64,000 nt of DNA from Pelomonas caseinilytica (GCF_021353235.1 NZ_JAJTWT010000001.1:62001-126000), one strand, 5' to 3'; shown: positions 10,245 to 19,054, counted from the stretch's first letter. The notes: generated by a model not told the origin, from the sequence alone. Numbers and translations are program-made.

Positions 10245-10440
10245 AGGGGGCTTTTGCGTCGAGCCTTTCGACTCGGTGCACCGCCGCGGGAATCCGCCCC
10301 GCGAGGGCGGGTAACTTTCTTCTGTCGGCGCCAGAAGAAAGTCACCAAAGAAGAGGCGCTTTAAAGCGAGCCCGCTCGTTCGCTGACCACTCGAACTGGG
10401 CTACAGGCGACCCGCTTCGCTCTCGCTGCTGTCCTTATGC
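10245..10440. repeat. Left arm of a long imperfect inverted repeat
   Basis: This arm pairs with 11811-12000. Its best conserved core (about 10248-10365) contains a perfect 10-bp stem-loop, CTTTCTTCTG...CAGAAGAAAG, plus the GC-rich block CCGCCGCGGGAATCCGCCCC. A second block near 10405-10435 (GCGACCCGCTTCGCTCTCGC) also reappears inverted in the right arm. It sits 60 bases after the TonB receptor stop, between convergent genes, and no coding sequence was seen in 10185-10474. Confidence 0.85.
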
Positions 10441-10474
10441 CGAGCACCATCCATCGCACCGCATGGCCGCCTAA

Positions 10475-11655
10475 GGAAGGTCTGCACAAAGCACGCCCAT
10501 TCGTCGTACTGACCTCGACCTGAGGTGTGGTGTTGAGGCCGATGCTCTTATCGGCGTGGGGTATTGCCTCGTTTGGCGGCATCTTTGCCGCCGTCACGGC
10601 GCATGTCGTGCTTTGCAGGCGTACTCATGCCTGCACCGCACCCAGCTGCCGACGCACCATCCACAGGTTGGACAGCGCGAACAGCGTGTGCAGCTGCGCC
10701 GTGTTCTTGTCCAGCCCGCGATAGCGAACCTTGACGTGGCCGAACTGGCGCTTGATCACCCGGAACGGGTGCTCCACCTTGGCCCGAATGCTGGCCTTCA
10801 AGCGCTCCAGCTCGTCGATCAACCGGTTCGACTCCCACGTCTTGTCCAGCGCGCGGCGCTTGCCGGGGCGCATGGCGATGTTCCAGCGCACCTCGGGCTT
10901 GGCGTCAGGGCGTTTGCCTGCGCCCTGATAGCCCGCATCGCCAAAGGCCTCGGTCTCTTCACCATGCAGCAGCGCGTTGGCCTCGGTCACGTCATTGACG
11001 CTGCCGGCCGTGCCCCGCACCGTGTGCACCAGGCCCGACTCGGCGTCCACGCCGATGTGGGCCTTCATGCCGAAGAACCATTGATTGCCCTTCTTGCTCT
11101 GCTTCATCTCGGGGTCGCGCTCGCCACTGGCGTTCTTGGTCGAACTGGGCGCGGCGATCAGCGTGGCATCCACCACCGTGCCGGCTCGCAGCATCAGCCC
11201 CTTGCCGCGCAGCAAGTCGTTGATGGTCTGCAGGATCTGCGGCGCCAGCTTGTGCTTCTCCAGCACGCGACGGAAGCGCAGGATGGTGCTCTCGTCGGGC
11301 ACACGCTCATCCCAGCCGCCCAGGCCTGCGAAGTCGCGGAACAACGCCATGTCGTGCAGCGCCTCTTCCATCGCCGGGTCGCTCAGGTTGAACCACTGCT
11401 GCATGAAGTGAACCCGCAGCATCACCTCCACCGCGAATGGTGGGCGGCCGCGTCGGCCCTCGGGCATGAACGGGCTGATCAGCGCCACCAGCTCCGGCCA
11501 GGGCACCACGGCGTCCATCTCTTCCAGGAACATCCGCCGACGCGTGCGTTTGCTCGATTGGCCCAGCCCCAGACTCGTCTGCTTCATGGCCTCCATCATC
11601 TCCGCCGCTCAGCCCTCCCGGTAGCAGACTTGCCCGGGGTTTATGCAGACCTTCC
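10475..11655. mobile_element. Complete IS5-family insertion sequence, 1,181 bp, with 4-bp target duplication
   Basis: The terminal inverted repeats are GGAAGGTCTGCACAAA on the left and, read inward from the right, GGAAGGTCTGCATAAA (15 of 16 identical). CTAA flanks both ends (10471-10474 and 11656-11659), the target duplication type typical of the IS5 group. One intact DDE transposase fills most of the element. Length and target site fit IS5 rather than other transposase families. It interrupts no gene: it lies between the arms of an inverted repeat in a convergent intergenic region. Confidence 0.95.
10625..11599 (-). CDS. IS5-family DDE transposase
   Basis: This is a full-length 324-residue transposase. 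An N-terminal DUF772-type domain (VEVMLRVHFMQQWFNLSD, MALFRDFAG, PDESTILRFRRVLE) is followed by the catalytic DDE core: Asp in GTVVDATLIAAP, Asp in EAFGDAGYQG, and Glu in ASIRAKVEHPFRVIKRQFG with the downstream Arg/Lys residues. The frame is uninterrupted and the ends are intact, so the element may still be active. Nearby alternative ATG codons (11596, 11587) leave the exact start uncertain by a few residues. Confidence 0.95.
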   Translation of the reverse strand: MMEAMKQTSLGLGQSSKRTRRRMFLEEMDAVVPWPELVALISPFMPEGRRGRPPFAVEVMLRVHFMQQWFNLSDPAMEEALHDMALFRDFAGLGGWDERVPDESTILRFRRVLEKHKLAPQILQTINDLLRGKGLMLRAGTVVDATLIAAPSSTKNASGERDPEMKQSKKGNQWFFGMKAHIGVDAESGLVHTVRGTAGSVNDVTEANALLHGEETEAFGDAGYQGAGKRPDAKPEVRWNIAMRPGKRRALDKTWESNRLIDELERLKASIRAKVEHPFRVIKRQFGHVKVRYRGLDKNTAQLHTLFALSNLWMVRRQLGAVQA

Positions 11656-11810
11656 CTAACGCGCGGCTGCACGCCGTGCTCACGAGTCGAAAACCAAGCA
11701 AGCCAAGCGCCGCTCGGGCGGCGCGTCGTGGGGTGTGGTGCCTTCATTGGTGAGCCCGGCGTGCAGCCGGCGTTAACCGGCATGAAGGTCCGATGCTTGG
11801 TGGTCTGGAT

Positions 11811-12000
11811 AGGGACAGCAGCGAGAGCGAAGCGGGTCGCCTCGGGGCGTTTCTTGGCGTTCAACGCATCAAGGCGCTGGGTTTATAGCGCCTCTTCTTT
11901 GGTGACTTTCTTCTGGCGCGACAGAAGAAAGTTACCCGCCCTCGCGGGGCGGATTCCCGCGGCGGTGCAGAGAGTGGAAAAGGCTCGACGCAAAAGCAAC
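11811..12000. repeat. Right arm of a long imperfect inverted repeat
   Basis: This arm is the inverted partner of 10245-10440. It contains the same hairpin core (CTTTCTTCTGGCGCGACAGAAGAAAG split across 11906-11931), the GC-rich block and the GCGAGAGCGAAGCGGGTCGC block. About 60 bases between the blocks differ from the left arm, so the copies have diverged or been rearranged. It ends shortly before the stop of the LapD-like gene. The rest of 11660-12045 shows no gene. Confidence 0.85.
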
Positions 12001-12045
12001 CCAACACAAAAGCACCGAGTCGAAAGGCTCACGCCAAACGCAACC

Positions 12046-13968
12046 TCACCCCTTCTGACTCGCCGTCACCCACGGCCCCGTCAACCCATCCAGCTCGCAG
12101 TCCCACAAGGCCTGCGCATCCATGGCATCCACCACCCCTTCGCCGTAGACCTTGAGCGACAGGCTGCGCAGCATGATGACCATGCCGCGCACGAAGGCCG
12201 CGCGGCCGGCGTCGCTGGCCACGCCGAGCAGGACGGAGGCGTCCAACTTCACGTAGTCCAGGCCCGCCTGATAGAGCCTCTCCACATGGGCCAGGCCGGC
12301 CCCCGCATGCTCCAGCCCCAGCTTCACGCCCAGGGGCCGCAGCTGGCGGCCGAGCTCCAGCAGGCGCTCGAAGTGCTCGGTCGCCGCGATCTCGGACAAG
12401 TCGAGCAGCACCGCCTGCGCCTCTCGTGGCGAATGGCCCAGCAGCTCGCGCAGCTGCGGCAGGAAGCCGGCGTCGCCCAGCGACACCGGGGCGATGTTGA
12501 TGCAACGCGCCTGGCCGTCGGCGGCGATGGCCTTCAGCGCCAGCTCGACGGCGAACAGGTCGACCTGCGCCGTCATGCGCGCCCGCGCCGCCAGGGGCAG
12601 CCAGCTGGCCGCCGGCAGGAACTCCTCGTCCAGCCGCAGCTGCAGCGGGCACTCCAGGTGAAGCAGCTGGCCGGCACGGTCCCGCACCGGGTACTCGACG
12701 AGGCGACCGCGCCGCTCGGCCACGGCCTGCTGCAGCTGGGCCCGCCACAGCGCCTCGCCCTGCTCGCGGCCCACGCCCGGGTCCGCGACGACCTCGACGG
12801 CGATGCCGCCGCGGGCCTCGCTGAGGTGCTCGGCCCTGGCCAGGGCCGCATCGGCCTCGCCGAGCCAGACATTGCCGGGCCGTTCGCGCGGCAGCTCCAC
12901 GGCACCCAGCGCCACCTGCACGCCCGGACCGAAGGCCGGCAGGCTGGCGCGCAAGGCGTCGGCCAGGGCATGGGCCGTCTCGGCAGCCACGCCCTCGGCG
13001 GGCAGCCACAGCGCGAAGTCCCCGCCGTTGAGCCGGCCGACCCGGCAGCCGGGGACCGACTCGGGGTAGGCCTGAAGCGCCGTGACCACGGTCATCAACA
13101 CGTCGTCGACCGCCGCACGCCCCAGGCGCGCATTCAGGCCGGCCAGATCGCGCAGCCGCACCAGGACGAGGCCGGCGATGACCGGGCCGTCATCGCGCTG
13201 CAGGGCGGCATCCAGCTCGGCCAGGAAATGGCGGCGCGTGGAAACCCCCGTCAGGGAATCGTGATGGACCTGCTCGCGCAGCACGAGCAGCTGGCCGGCC
13301 TGGGCCTCGAACAGCTCCTTCACCCGCTGCACCATGGCGTTCATCGCACGGGTCAGGCGCTGCAGCTCGGGCACGCGCGGCTCGATGACCTGGCCGTAGC
13401 GCCCCGCCAGCACGCCCTCGGCCTGGGACACGGCGGCATCCAGCGGGCGGCGGATGCGGCGCAGCCCCGCCCACGCCACCACCGCCGCGCCGATGCCGAC
13501 GACCAGCAGCCAGGCGATCAGCCGCCGCGTGGCCAGCCACAGCGCGTCGTGGGCGTAGCTGGCATGGCTCTTCAACTCGACGGAGCCGATGGCATTCCAG
13601 CCGTTGGACACCTGGGCCACGCCCGGCGCCACCTCGATGGGCACGAGGGCGCGGAACCAGTCCGGCGCCTGGCCGGGCCGAGGCGCCTCGGCGCGCTCGA
13701 ACAGGGTCTCGCCGCCAGCGCCGCGCCAGCGCACGAACTGGTAGGCGCCGGTGTCGAACTGGGCCGACACCAGCAGCCGGATCAACTCGCCGTCGCCCTT
13801 TTGCTGCGACAAGGCCAGGGCCAGGGCCTGGGCGTTGTCGGCGTTCTTGAGCTCCAGCTGGGTGAGCATCAGTTGGCGGGCCGACAGCGTGGACAGGCCG
13901 ACCGCGCCCACCAGCGCCGCCAGCACCACCCCCAGCACCAGCCAGGCGATCTGCCGCATCAACGACAT
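12046..13968 (-). CDS. lapD: LapD-like c-di-GMP receptor with degenerate GGDEF and EAL domains
   Basis: This 640-residue inner-membrane signalling protein has a membrane helix (about 7-28), a periplasmic LapD/MoxY-type domain (30-150), a second helix (about 156-176), HAMP and coiled coil (to about 240), GGDEF (about 245-375) and EAL (about 385-635). The GGDEF signature reads NGGDFA and the EAL signature reads VEYP; the usual DDFGTG is LEHAGAG. Both domains therefore look catalytically dead, as in LapD, which binds c-di-GMP and sequesters the protease LapG. The adjacent upstream gene is LapG-like, which supports the call. It may also be annotated simply as an EAL-domain protein. Confidence 0.88.
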   Translation of the reverse strand: MSLMRQIAWLVLGVVLAALVGAVGLSTLSARQLMLTQLELKNADNAQALALALSQQKGDGELIRLLVSAQFDTGAYQFVRWRGAGGETLFERAEAPRPGQAPDWFRALVPIEVAPGVAQVSNGWNAIGSVELKSHASYAHDALWLATRRLIAWLLVVGIGAAVVAWAGLRRIRRPLDAAVSQAEGVLAGRYGQVIEPRVPELQRLTRAMNAMVQRVKELFEAQAGQLLVLREQVHHDSLTGVSTRRHFLAELDAALQRDDGPVIAGLVLVRLRDLAGLNARLGRAAVDDVLMTVVTALQAYPESVPGCRVGRLNGGDFALWLPAEGVAAETAHALADALRASLPAFGPGVQVALGAVELPRERPGNVWLGEADAALARAEHLSEARGGIAVEVVADPGVGREQGEALWRAQLQQAVAERRGRLVEYPVRDRAGQLLHLECPLQLRLDEEFLPAASWLPLAARARMTAQVDLFAVELALKAIAADGQARCINIAPVSLGDAGFLPQLRELLGHSPREAQAVLLDLSEIAATEHFERLLELGRQLRPLGVKLGLEHAGAGLAHVERLYQAGLDYVKLDASVLLGVASDAGRAAFVRGMVIMLRSLSLKVYGEGVVDAMDAQALWDCELDGLTGPWVTASQKG

Positions 13969-14135
13969 GTCAGGTTCCTCATATCAATTGCCCTATGCCA
14001 CACCCATGACAGCTCGCGGACCGAGCGCCGGGCCGCTCCCAAGCCGGCCCGCTCCGGCGATGTGCTTGCCGGTCGAGCCGGGAAGCATCGCCGTCCCCTC
14101 GGGGGACCGGCCAAGGTACTCCTTGGACGAGGGGC

Positions 14136-14813
14136 TCACAAGAATCCTTCAGCCCTGGCCTTGGCCACCAGCTCGCGCCACAGCGACAACCGCGCCAGCG
14201 GGTCGCCCGCCGTCACCGGCCCCACGCCCTGCCACAGCCCCTCGGTATTGAAACTGAACACCGGCGTCAGGTCGGGCCGCTGCGAGGCGGGCAGCACCTC
14301 GGGGCGCAGGTTGTCCAGGATCAGCGGCTCGGCGTCCGGCTGGGCATAGTAGGCCAGCACCATGTGGGCCAGCGACTGGCCGCCCAGGCGCGCCCGCACG
14401 TAGACCATGCGCAGCCGCGCCGTCGGCACGCCCGAGGCCGCTAGGCTGAAGTACTTGGCGATGGCGTAGTCCTCGCAGTCGCCGGCGCGCTTTTCCAGGC
14501 TTTCGAGGGGCGTGGCCCAGTAGTCCGGCACGCCCCAGGTCACGCTGTCGTCCTTGAAGGCCAGGCGCCGGTTGAAGAAGTCGTTGACCTCGCGCAGCCG
14601 CTGGGGCTCGTCCAGGGCGCTGCTGCGCTCGATCTGCTGCACCAGGGCCTGGGCCTGCTCGGCCACGCGCGGGCCACGGCCAGCCGCCACCTCCAGCACC
14701 CGGGCCGCGTCGTAGGCCGCCAGCGCCAGCCAGGGCAAGGCGGCCAGCACGGCCACCAGCCACCACCCGCGCGAGCGTGCGATCCGAACGACTTGACTGG
14801 GCGAAGTGGGCAA
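14136..14813 (-). CDS. lapG: LapG-like periplasmic transglutaminase-like cysteine protease
   Basis: This 225-residue bacterial transglutaminase-like cysteine protease has an N-terminal signal/anchor (about 14-33). The catalytic triad is visible as Cys113 (RAGDCEDYA), His150 (SLAHMVLAY) and Asp167 (LILDNL). The spacing of 37 and 17 residues matches Pseudomonas LapG (C135, H172, D189). LapG cleaves the N-terminus of a large surface adhesin when c-di-GMP is low; LapD downstream holds it back when c-di-GMP is high. The start codon appears to be TTG with no clear ribosome site, so the exact start is uncertain. No LapA-type adhesin gene is in the window. Confidence 0.87.
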   Translation of the reverse strand: MPTSPSQVVRIARSRGWWLVAVLAALPWLALAAYDAARVLEVAAGRGPRVAEQAQALVQQIERSSALDEPQRLREVNDFFNRRLAFKDDSVTWGVPDYWATPLESLEKRAGDCEDYAIAKYFSLAASGVPTARLRMVYVRARLGGQSLAHMVLAYYAQPDAEPLILDNLRPEVLPASQRPDLTPVFSFNTEGLWQGVGPVTAGDPLARLSLWRELVAKARAEGFL

Positions 14814-14878
14814 GATTGACGGCGCTCAAGGATTCGATTCACTGTACCCGGCGCCAGCCCGCCTAAGATTTTCGGATC

Positions 14879-15775
14879 ATGCAGAACCCGGTCTCCTCTC
14901 ACGCCCAAGGCTCGCGCACGCAGCAGATCCGCGACGATCTCGACCAGTCGCGCCGCCGCGGGCCGCTGCAGCACATCCAGATCCCGCCCTGCCCCGAGCT
15001 GCTGGCCCAGCTGCAGCAGGCCATGGCGCAGCCCGAGCCGGACCTGAACGCCGTGGCGCGCATCGCCTCCGCGGACGTGGCCATGTCCGCCACGCTGCTG
15101 CGTATCGCCAACGGGCCGCTCTTCAAGCCCGTCGGCCAGCCCTGCACCAACGTCGGCCAGGCGATGAACCGCATCGGGCTGCGCGAGAGCGTGGCCGTCA
15201 TGACCGGCTTCCTGGCCCGGCATGCCATCCCCGTCAACGCGCCGCAGCTGGCGCGCTTCTGGGAGCGCAGCACCAAGCGCGCCGTCGCCATGGCCACCGT
15301 CGCCCAGCAGTTGCCCGGGCTGTCGCCCGACCTGGCCCACACCTTCGGCCTGTTCCTGCACGTCGGCATGCCGGTGCTGCTGCAGAGCGTGCGCGGCTAT
15401 GGGGCCACCATGGTGGAGGCCGCCGCCCGCATCGATCGCCCCTACATCGCCACCGAGAACGCCAACCACAAGACCGACCATGCCGTCGTAGGCGCCCTGG
15501 TGGTGCGGGTGTGGAACCTGCCGCCGGTGCTGATGGCGGCCATCCGCCTGCACCACGACTTTGCCGCCCTGGGCCATGCCGACATCGAACCCGAGGTCCA
15601 CACCCTGGTGGCCGCCGGGCTGATCGCCGACCACCTGATGCGCCGCCACGAGGGCTTGCCCGAGGATGCCGACTGGGCCGCCCACCACCAGGCGGCCATG
15701 GACTGGCTGCACATCGGCTGGGACGAACTGGCGCACTGGGAAGAGGCCGTCATCGCGCAGTTCGAAGCGGACTGA
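14879..15775 (+). CDS. HDOD-domain signalling protein
   Basis: This 298-residue soluble protein is made of an HDOD domain (about 40-240), a catalytically modified relative of HD hydrolases found in bacterial signalling. Recognisable segments are LQHIQIPPCPELLAQL, IASADVAMSATLLRIANG, VGQAMNRIGL, GLFLHVGMPVLL and the late histidine pair AIRLHHDF. It is divergent from lapG (65 bases between starts) and followed 7 bases later by a small membrane protein. The role is inferred to be signalling, possibly linked to the neighbouring c-di-GMP system, but nothing in the sequence fixes its partner. Confidence 0.88.
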   Translation: MQNPVSSHAQGSRTQQIRDDLDQSRRRGPLQHIQIPPCPELLAQLQQAMAQPEPDLNAVARIASADVAMSATLLRIANGPLFKPVGQPCTNVGQAMNRIGLRESVAVMTGFLARHAIPVNAPQLARFWERSTKRAVAMATVAQQLPGLSPDLAHTFGLFLHVGMPVLLQSVRGYGATMVEAAARIDRPYIATENANHKTDHAVVGALVVRVWNLPPVLMAAIRLHHDFAALGHADIEPEVHTLVAAGLIADHLMRRHEGLPEDADWAAHHQAAMDWLHIGWDELAHWEEAVIAQFEAD

Positions 15776-15782
15776 GCCCGCC

Positions 15783-16349
15783 ATGCGGCTGCCGCGCCTG
15801 CGCGTCCTGGTGCTGGTGGCCATGATCGTGGCCTCCCTAGCGACCGTGGGCTGGTGGATCTTCGGGCCGCCTGGCGTCTTCGTCGAGCTGACACGGCGCA
15901 GCTGGCGCATGGAGATCGTCGTGGAGCGGCTCAAGCCCGAAACCGGCTCGGACTGGTGCGACGAACTGCCGCCGGGCGCCTACGACATCAGCCGCCGCGT
16001 CGCGGCCGACCCCACCGGGCGGCGCGCCGAGCCGGCCGAGCACTGCCGCTACACCGCCCTGGTCTGGCGCCGCCAGTGGATCGCCCGCAGCGAGGGCGGC
16101 CCCGAGACGACGCCCGACTGGCCGCGGCCACCGCTGCGGGTGGCACCGCCCGGCCAGCCGGGCAGCGAACGACTGGGGCGCCGCGAGGCCTACTACGAGA
16201 TCGAGCTGCGCGACCGCAAGGACCGCACCTGGACCTGCCGGGTCGACCTGGAGCGTTGGAAGCAATTGCGCCCGGGCATGCGCTTTCGCGTGCCGGTGGA
16301 CCGCTTCGGCACGGCCGACTGCCCTCGCATGTATCCGTCGGACCTGTAG
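15783..16349 (+). CDS. Hypothetical membrane-anchored protein
   Basis: This 188-residue protein has an N-terminal signal anchor (about 8-29, VLVLVAMIVASLATVGWWIF) and a charged, Arg-rich soluble remainder. It contains four Cys (DWCDELP, EHCRY, WTCRVD, ADCPRM) that could form two disulfides if periplasmic. The ATG lies 7 bases after the HDOD gene stop, so the two are probably co-transcribed. No family was recognised. It ends 5 bases before the convergent small gene at 16355-16567. Confidence 0.7.
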   Translation: MRLPRLRVLVLVAMIVASLATVGWWIFGPPGVFVELTRRSWRMEIVVERLKPETGSDWCDELPPGAYDISRRVAADPTGRRAEPAEHCRYTALVWRRQWIARSEGGPETTPDWPRPPLRVAPPGQPGSERLGRREAYYEIELRDRKDRTWTCRVDLERWKQLRPGMRFRVPVDRFGTADCPRMYPSDL

Positions 16350-16354
16350 CGCAG

Positions 16355-16567
16355 CTAGCGGACGAGCTGCCAGAAGCCGACGACGACGTGGCCCCACAGC
16401 GTGATGTTGAAGCCCAGCAGCGTGAACACGCGCAGGAAGTTCCACATCTTGCGCGCCCGCTGCAGGGCCTCGTCCTCGCCGGTGAAGACGTAGATGCCCA
16501 TGTAGAGCGCCGAGGGCAGCAGGGTGGCGAGCATCACCACCACCATGAACCAGTAGAAGACCGTCAT
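16355..16567 (-). CDS. Small two-helix membrane protein, unknown function
   Basis: This 70-residue protein is dominated by two hydrophobic helices (about 5-27 and 47-67), separated by a charged loop (TGEDEALQRARKMWN). The composition and compact topology look like a genuine inner-membrane protein rather than a GC-rich chance ORF. It lies 52 bases downstream of the epimerase-like gene on the same strand and may be transcribed with it. No family name is offered. Confidence 0.65.
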   Translation of the reverse strand: MTVFYWFMVVVMLATLLPSALYMGIYVFTGEDEALQRARKMWNFLRVFTLLGFNITLWGHVVVGFWQLVR

Positions 16568-16619
16568 GCCGGCATTGTGGCCATGACCGCGGCCGGCCAG
16601 GACTGCGGCAAGCCCGGGG

Positions 16620-17717
16620 TCATCCCGGCCTGGCAGCCTTCCAGCGCTTGAGCACCTCGGCCTCCTGCTCCGGCGTGAAGGCGAGCTTGGTGCGGCCCTT
16701 CTCCTCCTTGAGCTGCCCCTTGTACCAGGCGAGGGTGTCGGTGGCCGTCTGCTCGACGGGGCGGAAACGCAGGCCGGCCTGCACCGCCCGCTGGTTGCGC
16801 CAGGTGTGGAAGCCCTGGGTGTCGCCGACGTAGGGCGCCCAGATGGGGAAGTCGATGTCTTCCTGCTTGGCGACGAACTCGCCGGGCACCCAGGTGACGG
16901 TGCTCGGCGTGGCGGTGGCCTTCTGGCAGGCCGCGACGACGCGGCCCCAGCTCATGGGCTTGTCGGGCCCCACGGCGTTGAAGCGGCCGGTCGTGCGCTG
17001 CTCGACGAGCAGGACCAGCCACTCCGCGAGGTCGCGCACGTCGATGAGCTGCAAGGGGTCGGTCGGCGCGCCGGGCACCACCACCTCGCCGCCCCGGTCG
17101 AAGCGCACGGGCCAGTAGGTGAAGCGGCCGGTCGGGTCGTCGGGGCCGACGATGTAGCCCGGGCGGACCACCGTCGTGCGGCCCGGCATCGCCGCCTCGG
17201 CCGCCGCCTCGCAGGCCGCCTTGAGGCCGCCGTAGTTGGCGAAGCCCTTGCCCATCTCCTCGACCTTGGGGTCGGCCAGCACCGCCAGCGGGGCGTCCTC
17301 GTCGCCGTGCACGGGGTTGGGCTCCTTGTAGGCGCTGACGCTGGAGATGTAGATGTACTGCCTGACCCGCGGCGCCAGCAGCTGCGCCGAGGCGCCGACC
17401 ATGCGTGGGTAGTAGCCCGAGTCGTCGATGACGGCATCCCACTCGCCGGTCTCGAGCGACTTCAGGCCCTCGCCCTTGAGCGGGTCGCGGTCGCCCTGGC
17501 GCTTCTCGATGTCGGGGAAGAGGCCGGGCCGCGTGCGCCCGCGGTTGAACAGAGTCAGTGTGTGGCCGCGCGCCCGGGCCGCCTCGACGATGGCCGGGCC
17601 GAGGAAGCCCGTGCCGCCGAGGATGAGGATGCGCTTGGGCTCGGCGGCCCAGGCGCAGGCGGGCAGGAGGGCCGCGCCCATCTGCAGGACGTGGCGGCGC
17701 GAGAGGCGGTGGTTCAT
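16620..17717 (-). CDS. Exported NAD-dependent epimerase/dehydratase-like protein
   Basis: This 365-residue extended short-chain dehydrogenase-like protein has an N-terminal twin-arginine type signal (SRRHVLQM, cleavage near AWA-AEP). It then shows the Rossmann motif LILGGTGFLG near 30 and the active-site pair in NYGGLKAACE (YxxxK). A Tat signal on this fold is unusual because most relatives are cytoplasmic; export would allow the cofactor to be loaded before translocation. The ATG follows AAGGAGAT and overlaps the stop of the upstream transporter-like gene (ATGA), indicating translational coupling. The substrate is unknown. Confidence 0.82.
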   Translation of the reverse strand: MNHRLSRRHVLQMGAALLPACAWAAEPKRILILGGTGFLGPAIVEAARARGHTLTLFNRGRTRPGLFPDIEKRQGDRDPLKGEGLKSLETGEWDAVIDDSGYYPRMVGASAQLLAPRVRQYIYISSVSAYKEPNPVHGDEDAPLAVLADPKVEEMGKGFANYGGLKAACEAAAEAAMPGRTTVVRPGYIVGPDDPTGRFTYWPVRFDRGGEVVVPGAPTDPLQLIDVRDLAEWLVLLVEQRTTGRFNAVGPDKPMSWGRVVAACQKATATPSTVTWVPGEFVAKQEDIDFPIWAPYVGDTQGFHTWRNQRAVQAGLRFRPVEQTATDTLAWYKGQLKEEKGRTKLAFTPEQEAEVLKRWKAARPG

Positions 17718-19054
17718 GGGATCTCCTTCTGGCTCCATCGGGACAGGGGCGGCGCGCCATGCGGCGGCCGGTCGGCGGCGGGGGCGTGGCTGCGCTTCAC
17801 GAGCTGGCCGAGCCAGCCCGCCACGGCGAGCCACGCGGCCGAGCAGCCCAGCGCCGCGAGTGTCACCGGCACGGCCAGGGCGCTGAAGAAGGCCGGCGCC
17901 CAGACGCCGAGGAAATCGCCGCCGCGGAACACGAAGGTGTCGATGAAGGCCTTGGACTTGTAGCGCTCCTCGGGCCCCAGCGGGATGTAGAGGATCTCGC
18001 GGGCCGGCCGGTCCACAGCGTAGTGCAAGCCGCGGCGCAGCACCTGCACCAGAGCCAGCACCGCGAAGCCCGGCCACAGCGCGAGCGCGCCGAAGCCAGC
18101 CGTCGTCAGCAGCGGCAGCACCAGCAGCACGCCCGACACCCCGACCGCGCCGATGAGCCGGCTCGTCAGCAGCAACTGCACGCTGAGCGTCAGCACGTTG
18201 GTCCAGAAGTCCAGCCGGGCGAAGGCCGCCGTGCGCTCGGCGCCGCTGGCGAAGCTCGTCGCCACGATGTCTCCCTGCATCAGGTACAGGAAGGTCGACG
18301 TGATCGTGAACAGCAGCATGTAGGCGCAGATCAGCTGCAGGTAGCGCGAACGCCCGATCTCGCGCAGGCCGGCCTTGAAGTCCGGCCCGGGCTCGCGCGA
18401 GCGCTGGCCCTCGCCCGACGACGACAGTCCGAAGCGGGCGGCCAGCCGCAGCATGCACAACACCGCCAGCTCCAGGCCCAGGGCGGCCAGCAGCATCAGC
18501 CCCGCGGGCTCGACCTTGATCCCCCAGCGGCCGCTGCTGACGCCCTCCGTGACCGCCGCGCCGACGACCGCTCCCAGCGAACCGCCCATCGACACCATGC
18601 CGAAGAGGCGCTTGCCCTGGTCTTCGCTGAAGACGTCGGCCATCAGGCTCCAGAACACCGAGACGACGAAGAGGTTGAAGACGCTCAGCCAGACGTAGAA
18701 GGCATAGCCCAGGCTGCTGCCGCCGTGCTCGGGCAGGGAGAAGAACAGCGCGGCAAACACCAGCAGGTTGGCGGCGAAGAAGTGCGAGACGAGCGGGATG
18801 AAGCGCCGCCGCCGCAGATGCGACACCAGCGCGGCGTAGAGCGGGTTGGCCACCAGCATGACGACCAGGGTGGTCGTCATCAGCCAGGGCAGCTTGTCCG
18901 CGCCGCGGGCGATGCCCATCGCCTCGCGCACCGGCCGCAGCAGGTAGAGCGCGAGCAGCAGGCAGAAGAAGTAGCCGGCGGCCCACAGCAGCGCCCGTCC
19001 CTCGCCGGGACGCAGCATCACCAGCCTTTGCCATCGCGAAGCGCTTGCCGCCAT
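17714..19054 (-). CDS. NTP/NDP exchange transporter-like (MFS-type) membrane protein
   Basis: This 446-residue protein has about 11-12 hydrophobic helices. The N-terminal block (YFFCLLLALYLLRPVREAMG, then FWSLMADVFSEDQGKRLFG) is typical of the ATP/ADP translocase-like transporters annotated in free-living bacteria. The free-living members have no proven substrate. The C-terminal half includes YAVDRPAREILYIPLGPEE, a conserved charged loop of the same group. It is translationally coupled to the Tat-exported epimerase-like gene downstream, so the pair may handle one substrate across the inner membrane; that is inference. Confidence 0.83.
   Translation of the reverse strand: MAASASRWQRLVMLRPGEGRALLWAAGYFFCLLLALYLLRPVREAMGIARGADKLPWLMTTTLVVMLVANPLYAALVSHLRRRRFIPLVSHFFAANLLVFAALFFSLPEHGGSSLGYAFYVWLSVFNLFVVSVFWSLMADVFSEDQGKRLFGMVSMGGSLGAVVGAAVTEGVSSGRWGIKVEPAGLMLLAALGLELAVLCMLRLAARFGLSSSGEGQRSREPGPDFKAGLREIGRSRYLQLICAYMLLFTITSTFLYLMQGDIVATSFASGAERTAAFARLDFWTNVLTLSVQLLLTSRLIGAVGVSGVLLVLPLLTTAGFGALALWPGFAVLALVQVLRRGLHYAVDRPAREILYIPLGPEERYKSKAFIDTFVFRGGDFLGVWAPAFFSALAVPVTLAALGCSAAWLAVAGWLGQLVKRSHAPAADRPPHGAPPLSRWSQKEIP

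Noticed and set aside
13985-14135. Terminator between lapG and lapD
   Set aside because: GTCCCC-TCG-GGGGAC near 14094-14108 is short, lacks a U tract, and lies between two genes that are expected to work together.
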